A stretch of DNA of 5,826 bases. It comes from Pseudomonas sp. (GTDB lineage: Bacteria; Pseudomonadota; Gammaproteobacteria; Pseudomonadales; Pseudomonadaceae). The notes beneath the pieces are model-generated. The model was not told where the DNA came from, made no database searches, and was given only the letters and a program-made list of their open reading frames with translations. The DNA lies in the NCBI GenBank assembly GCA_030654635.1, contig JAURXE010000641.1, positions 1 through 5,826 of the forward strand. Reading direction: 5' to 3'. This document shows positions 5,794 to 5,826 of this stretch, in pieces (the stretch's first letter is position 1; each line of letters starts with the position of its first letter). A program made the position numbers and the translations under genes.

Positions 5794-5826
5794 ATGAAGC
5801 TGAAAAACACTCTGGGCGTAGTCATC
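5794..5826 (+). CDS. oprF: Major outer-membrane porin OprF, first 11 codons
   Basis: Only MKLKNTLGVVI is in the window; the gene continues beyond the right edge. This is the start of the OprF signal peptide: a basic n-region (K2, K4) followed by the beginning of the hydrophobic core, matching the P. aeruginosa OprF N-terminus as I know it. OprF is an OmpA-family beta-barrel with a peptidoglycan-binding C-terminal domain, giving non-specific diffusion and cell-wall anchoring. The start is supported by AGGA at 5782-5785. Position directly after sigX agrees with its known SigX dependence. Confidence 0.93.
   Translation, partial: MKLKNTLGVVI

Overview
The window comes from a gammaproteobacterium of the genus Pseudomonas in the broad sense. 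The gene order ppsA - alpha/beta hydrolase - rraA - cmaX - crfX - cmpX - sigX - oprF matches, as I recall it, the order of the P. aeruginosa chromosome (PA1770 to PA1777). The first residues of OprF and the SigX sequence are very close to the P. aeruginosa proteins. Base composition looks moderate for a pseudomonad, with many TTG leucine codons, which would fit one of the lower-GC lineages. That last point is an impression, not a calculation. All genes lie on the + strand. I see no insertion sequence, tRNA, rRNA, CRISPR array or sign of recent transfer.

Left part (1-1160): the C-terminal half of ppsA (phosphoenolpyruvate synthase). The window opens just after the expected phospho-histidine. 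The reading frame contains an in-frame amber codon at 65-67 and is otherwise intact to its TAA at 1112-1114. As written, the gene is therefore interrupted inside its mobile (swivelling) domain. A cluster of hairpins ends at a clear Rho-independent terminator (1129-1157).

Middle (1172-2799): an alpha/beta-hydrolase with a recognisable catalytic triad and a likely terminator behind it, then rraA (RNase E inhibitor / aldolase-fold protein) as its own unit after a 149-base gap.

Right part (2876-5826): an envelope-stress module. cmaX (CorA/ZntB-type transporter), crfX (small protein) and cmpX (MscS-like membrane protein) are tightly packed. They are followed after 90 bases by sigX, an ECF sigma factor with a TTG start, and after a further 115-base leader by the first codons of oprF, the major outer-membrane porin. 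In P. aeruginosa SigX drives much of oprF transcription, and no anti-sigma gene adjoins it. The working picture is a set of inner-membrane proteins placed beside a sigma factor that controls outer-membrane composition.

The points most worth a second look are the ppsA nonsense codon, the non-ATG sigX start without a ribosome-binding site, and the structured sigX-oprF spacer. The locus itself is a known one, and I do not see a wholly new system in it.
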